Source: Clostridiales bacterium (GTDB lineage: Bacteria > Bacillota > Clostridia > Lachnospirales > Lachnospiraceae). From it: 11,857 nt of DNA. Location of the stretch: the NCBI GenBank assembly GCA_021203115.1, contig JAJQBV010000201.1, positions 1 to 11,857 on the forward strand, written 5' to 3'. A program made the translations under genes and the position numbers. Shown here in pieces: positions 9,432 through 11,857 of the stretch. Position 1 is the stretch's first letter, and each line of letters begins with the position of its first letter. The notes beneath the pieces are model-generated. The model saw only the letters and a list, made by a program, of their open reading frames with translations. It was not told the origin of the DNA and did no database searches.

Positions 9432-9460
9432 TTGACAACACCATCGGTATTTAATATAAT
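9432..9460 (+). promoter_or_regulatory. Perfect-consensus promoter for rpsL-rpsG-fusA
   Basis: TTGACA (9432-9437) and TATAAT (9455-9460) both match the SigA consensus exactly with the ideal 17-base spacer. A T5 run at 9410-9414 and an A5 run at 9421-9425 lie just upstream, in UP-element position. Transcription would start near 9466-9468. A 7-base inverted repeat, ACACCAT (9438-9444) and ATGGTGT (9464-9470), flanks the -10 box. Confidence 0.9.
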
Positions 9461-9471
9461 ATCATGGTGTC

Positions 9472-9487
9472 TGTGCAGAAATGCACG
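9472..9487 (+). promoter_or_regulatory. GNRA-loop hairpin at the 5' end of the rpsL transcript
   Basis: GTGCA (9473-9477) pairs perfectly with TGCAC (9482-9486) around a GAAA tetraloop, with a closing U-G pair (9472 with 9487). It starts about 5 bases after the predicted transcript start and is 17 bases before the AGGAGGTG site. Such 5' stem-loops can protect mRNA from decay; that role is inferred. Confidence 0.55.
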
Positions 9488-9504
9488 CATACAATGACTA
9501 AAAC

Positions 9505-9512
9505 AGGAGGTG
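9505..9512 (+). promoter_or_regulatory. Ribosome binding site that decides the rpsL start
   Basis: AGGAGGTG is 6 bases before the ATG at 9519. An in-frame GTG at 9510 is part of this binding site itself and cannot serve as the start; the conserved S12 N-terminus, [12 protein letters not shown], also begins at 9519. Confidence 0.9.
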
Positions 9513-9518
9513 AATAGG

Positions 9519-9941
9519 ATGCCAACATTTAACCAGTTAGTGAGAAAAGGTCGTCAGACATCCGTGAAGAAGTCCACAGCACCGGCGCTGCAGAAGGGTT
9601 ACAACTCCCTGCAGAAGAGACCGACGGATGCGTCTTCTCCGCAGAAGCGCGGTGTCTGCACTGCAGTGAAAACTGCTACGCCTAAAAAACCTAACTCAGC
9701 TCTCAGAAAGATTGCCAGGGTTCGTCTTTCCAACGGAATCGAAGTGACAAGCTACATTCCCGGTGAAGGCCACAACCTGCAGGAGCATAGTGTTGTTCTG
9801 ATCCGCGGCGGCCGTGTCAAGGACCTTCCCGGTACCAGATATCACATTATCCGTGGCACGCTGGATACAGCGGGCGTTGCGAACAGACGTCAGGCTCGCT
9901 CCAAGTACGGCGCGAAGAAGCCGAAAGCAGCGAAAAAATAA
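9519..9941 (+). CDS. rpsL: 30S ribosomal protein S12
   Basis: S12 sits at the decoding centre of the 30S subunit and affects tRNA selection and accuracy. From the ATG at 9519 the product has 140 residues. It shows [13 protein letters not shown] at the N-terminus, the loop [10 protein letters not shown] (55-64) and [22 protein letters not shown] (84-105 region). The lysines where streptomycin-resistance changes occur, K57 and K101 (equivalent to K43 and K88 in E. coli gene numbering), are wild type. D102 is the residue matching the methylthiolated aspartate of E. coli S12. A segment of about 13 residues around 28-41 is present as in other Gram-positive S12 proteins and absent in E. coli. It lies directly after rpoC, with no ybxF-like gene between, and is driven by the promoter at 9432-9460. 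Confidence 0.98.
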   Translation: MPTFNQLVRKGRQTSVKKSTAPALQKGYNSLQKRPTDASSPQKRGVCTAVKTATPKKPNSALRKIARVRLSNGIEVTSYIPGEGHNLQEHSVVLIRGGRVKDLPGTRYHIIRGTLDTAGVANRRQARSKYGAKKPKAAKK

Positions 9942-9954
9942 GAGCTGACGAACC

Positions 9955-9979
9955 AATAGTATCACATTGTGCTACTGTT
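9955..9979 (+). other. Hairpin after rpsL
   Basis: AATAGTA (9955-9961) pairs with TACTGTT (9973-9979, one G-U), then CAC (9963-9965) with GTG (9969-9971) across one mismatch, with loop ATT. It starts 13 bases after the rpsL stop. No T run follows, so it is not a clear terminator. It could be an RNA processing or stabilising element between rpsL and rpsG; function unknown. Confidence 0.45.
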
Positions 9980-10064
9980 AGTGTTGGAATTCTATTGACT
10001 TATCAGATAGACTGTTCCCGCACGAACGCATAAGTAAGAGATGTGAGTACCGTTGATTTAATCG

Positions 10065-10087
10065 AAAAAAATGCCTGTTTCAGGCAT
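10065..10087 (-). terminator. Minus-strand terminator-like hairpin before rpsG
   Basis: ATGCCTG (10071-10077) and CAGGCAT (10081-10087) form a perfect 7-pair stem with a 3-base loop. The A run at 10065-10071 becomes a T run directly after the stem on the minus strand, the form of an intrinsic terminator for antisense transcription. On the + strand the bases after the stem are AACAGA, so it would not terminate rpsG transcription. In the + RNA it lies 13 bases before the rpsG ribosome binding site, so a leader role is also possible. Confidence 0.5.
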
Positions 10088-10100
10088 AACAGAATGGTTA

Positions 10101-10106
10101 AGGAGG
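10101..10106 (+). promoter_or_regulatory. Ribosome binding site that decides the rpsG start
   Basis: AGGAGG is 8 bases before the GTG at 10115. Longer in-frame readings from 10043 or from ATG 10094 start upstream of this site, read through the hairpin or the site itself, and lack S7 homology. Confidence 0.88.
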
Positions 10107-10114
10107 GAAGGACC

Positions 10115-10585
10115 GTGCCACGTAGAGGACATATTCAGAAAAGAGAAGTATTAGCCGATCCTTTGTACAATGACGTAGTAGTTACGAAGCTGATCAACAA
10201 CATCATGCTGGACGGAAAAAAAGGCGTAGCTCAGAAGATTGTGTACAAAGCATTTGATCAGATCGCTGAGAAGACCGGCAAGCCGGCACTGAAGGTATTC
10301 CAGGAGGCTATGAACAACGTCATGCCCGTACTTGAGGTGAAGGCAAGACGTATCGGCGGTGCGACGTATCAGGTTCCGATCGAAGTTCGGCCGGAGCGCC
10401 GGCAGACACTGGCGCTGCGCTGGCTGACCATGTTCTCCAGAAAAAGAGGAGAAAAAACCATGGCGGAGCGGCTGGCGAATGAGATTATGGATGCTGCAAA
10501 TAATACAGGAGCATCCGTAAAGCGAAAGGAAGATATGCACAAGATGGCAGAAGCCAACAAGGCTTTCTCCCATTTCAGGTTCTAG
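10115..10585 (+). CDS. rpsG: 30S ribosomal protein S7
   Basis: S7 starts assembly of the 30S head by binding the 3' major domain of 16S rRNA and lies near the E-site tRNA and mRNA exit. From the GTG at 10115 the product has 156 residues, the usual bacterial length. It begins [20 protein letters not shown] and contains [15 protein letters not shown] (28-42), the beta-hairpin [14 protein letters not shown] (78-91), and [15 protein letters not shown] before the C-terminal helices. It ends HFRF. The GTG start was chosen for its AGGAGG site and the conserved N-terminus. The 173-base gap from rpsL holds two hairpins and no clear promoter, so it is probably transcribed from the rpsL promoter. The rpsG stop codon overlaps the fusA ribosome binding site by two bases, suggesting translational coupling. 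Confidence 0.97.
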   Translation: MPRRGHIQKREVLADPLYNDVVVTKLINNIMLDGKKGVAQKIVYKAFDQIAEKTGKPALKVFQEAMNNVMPVLEVKARRIGGATYQVPIEVRPERRQTLALRWLTMFSRKRGEKTMAERLANEIMDAANNTGASVKRKEDMHKMAEANKAFSHFRF

Positions 10586-10597
10586 GAGGGAATCACT

Positions 10598-11857
10598 ATG
10601 GCAGGAAGAGAATATCCGCTTGAGAGGACCAGAAATATTGGTATTATGGCCCACATCGATGCGGGTAAGACTACATTGACAGAGAGAATCCTCTATTATA
10701 CCGGTATCAATTACAAAATCGGCGATACCCATGAGGGCACTGCGACCATGGACTGGATGGAGCAGGAGCAGGAGAGAGGTATCACCATCACATCTGCGGC
10801 GACGACATGCCATTGGACGCTGCAGAAGGAAAACAAACCCGCGCCGGGCGCGTTAGAGCATCGTATCAATATTATTGATACCCCCGGTCACGTGGATTTC
10901 ACAGTGGAAGTGGAGCGTTCGCTCCGCGTGCTGGACGGCGCTGTCGGTGTTTTCTGCGCGAAAGGCGGTGTGGAGCCGCAGTCAGAGAACGTATGGCGTC
11001 AGGCGGACACGTACAATGTCCCGCGTATGGCATTCATCAACAAGATGGATATCATGGGCGCAGATTTTTACGGAGCGGTCGATCAGATTCGCACGCGCCT
11101 CGGCAAGAACGCCATCTGCCTGCAGCTGCCGATCGGGAAAGAGGATGATTTCAAGGGGATCATTGATCTGTTTGAAATGCAGGCTTATATCTATAATGAT
11201 GAGAAGGGCGAGGATATTTCTATTGTCCCGATTCCGGAGGATATGGCGGATGAGGCGGAGCTTTATCATGAGGAGCTTGTGGAGAAGATCTGTGAGCTTG
11301 ATGATGATCTGACGCTGATGTATCTGGAGGGCGAGGAGCCGTCCGTTGAGGAGATGAAGGCTGCGCTGCGTAAGGCTACCTGCGAGTGCAGGGCTGTGCC
11401 GGTATGCTGCGGAACTGCTTACCGCAATAAGGGTGTGCAGAAGATGCTGGACGCTGTTGTAGAGTTTATGCCGGCGCCCACAGACATTCCTTCTATTAAA
11501 GGTACAGACATGGAAGGCCATGAGATCGAGCGGCATTCCTCCGATGAGGAGCCGTTCTCCGCACTGGTGTTTAAGATCATGACGGATCCGTTTGTCGGAA
11601 AGCTGGCGTTCTTCCGTGTGTATTCCGGAACGCTGAATTCCGGATCCTATATCATGAATGCAACCAAGGGCAAGAAGGAGCGTGTCGGACGTATCCTGCA
11701 GATGCACGCCAACAAGCGGCAGGAGCTGGATAAGGTTTACGCCGGAGATATCGCTGCGGCGGTCGGCTTTAAGCTGTCGACGACCGGTGATACCATCTGC
11801 GACGAGCAGCATCCGGTTATTCTGGAGTCCATTGAGTTCCCGGATCCGGTTATTGAG
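10598..11857 (+). CDS. fusA: Elongation factor G, N-terminal part (cut by window edge)
   Basis: EF-G is the GTPase that drives tRNA-mRNA translocation and, with RRF, ribosome recycling. By-eye translation from the ATG at 10598 is open for 420 codons to the edge, about 60% of the usual near-700 residues. The GTPase motifs are complete: P-loop AHIDAGKTT (18-26), switch I RGIT (60-63), DTPGH (94-98), NKMD (148-151) and a [11 protein letters not shown] region near the end of the G domain. Domain II begins at about residue 320 with [20 protein letters not shown]. Between switch I and DTPGH the segment [15 protein letters not shown] is longer than in B. subtilis, nearer the longer form of E. coli. 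AGGAGG (10584-10589) is 8 bases before the ATG and overlaps the rpsG stop. Position after rpsG indicates the main EF-G and not a paralogue. Confidence 0.96.
   Translation, partial: MAGREYPLERTRNIGIMAHIDAGKTTLTERILYYTGINYKIGDTHEGTATMDWMEQEQERGITITSAATTCHWTLQKENKPAPGALEHRINIIDTPGHVDFTVEVERSLRVLDGAVGVFCAKGGVEPQSENVWRQADTYNVPRMAFINKMDIMGADFYGAVDQIRTRLGKNAICLQLPIGKEDDFKGIIDLFEMQAYIYNDEKGEDISIVPIPEDMADEAELYHEELVEKICELDDDLTLMYLEGEEPSVEEMKAALRKATCECRAVPVCCGTAYRNKGVQKMLDAVVEFMPAPTDIPSIKGTDMEGHEIERHSSDEEPFSALVFKIMTDPFVGKLAFFRVYSGTLNSGSYIMNATKGKKERVGRILQMHANKRQELDKVYAGDIAAAVGFKLSTTGDTICDEQHPVILESIEFPDPVIE

Noticed and set aside
9510..9518. GTG start for rpsL three codons upstream
   Set aside because: The GTG is inside the AGGAGGTG ribosome binding site; S12 proteins begin MPTFNQLV or similar, matching ATG 9519.
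9995..10023. Promoter for rpsG starting at TTGACT 9995-10000
   Set aside because: No acceptable -10 box occurs 16-18 bases downstream (the region is CCCGCAC-like).
10043..10114. In-frame extension of rpsG by 24 residues
   Set aside because: It runs through the hairpin and the AGGAGG site, lacks S7 homology, and would exceed the usual 156 residues.
10982..11812. 276-residue minus-strand open frame opposite fusA
   Set aside because: The opposite strand encodes EF-G continuously with all GTPase motifs, so this frame is a shadow.
1..11857. Mobile elements, CRISPR arrays, tRNA or rRNA genes, defence or biosynthetic systems
   Set aside because: No direct-repeat array, terminal inverted repeats, integrase or transposase motif, or RNA gene was seen; the window is filled by conserved housekeeping genes.

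Overview
The window is a chromosomal housekeeping block for transcription and translation: rplJ-rplL-rpoB-rpoC-rpsL-rpsG-fusA, all on the + strand, with fusA cut by the right edge. Gene order, a ribosomal protein L10 leader, the Gram-positive loop in S12, AGGAGG-type ribosome binding sites and consensus sigma-70/SigA promoters point to a Bacillota (Firmicutes) genome. The protein sequences, the moderately GC-rich coding, and the lack of the two small genes that Bacillus subtilis carries here (ybxB between rplL and rpoB, ybxF between rpoC and rpsL) suggest a Clostridia member, probably Lachnospiraceae-like. That placement is inference; no search was run.

Layout. Bases 1-246 hold a strong promoter and an L10 leader RNA ending in a terminator-like hairpin, ahead of rplJ (L10, GTG start) and rplL (L7/L12). 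Bases 1225-1518 hold a long GC-rich hairpin (likely attenuator), an A/T-rich UP-like stretch, an extended -10 promoter and a structured leader for rpoB. rpoB and rpoC (1519-9408) are 18 bases apart and encode the two large RNA polymerase subunits. A promoter with perfect consensus boxes lies between rpoC and rpsL. rpsL and rpsG are separated by 173 bases with two hairpins, one of which reads as a minus-strand terminator. fusA follows rpsG after 12 bases.

How it works together. Three promoters divide the cluster into likely units: rplJ-rplL (the ribosomal stalk base and stalk, probably autoregulated through the leader), rpoB-rpoC (polymerase core, partly fed by read-through of the attenuator), and rpsL-rpsG-fusA (decoding-site protein, 30S head protein and translocase). 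No clear terminator follows rpoC, so read-through into rpsL is possible.

No mobile element, CRISPR array, tRNA/rRNA, phage gene or unusual enzyme was seen, and I found no new biological system. Every large minus-strand open frame lies opposite a conserved gene. Points of interest are the untranslated regions, lineage-type insertions in RpoB and RpoC, and acidic tails on both polymerase subunits. Frames were checked by eye, including fusA, which is open for 420 codons to the edge.
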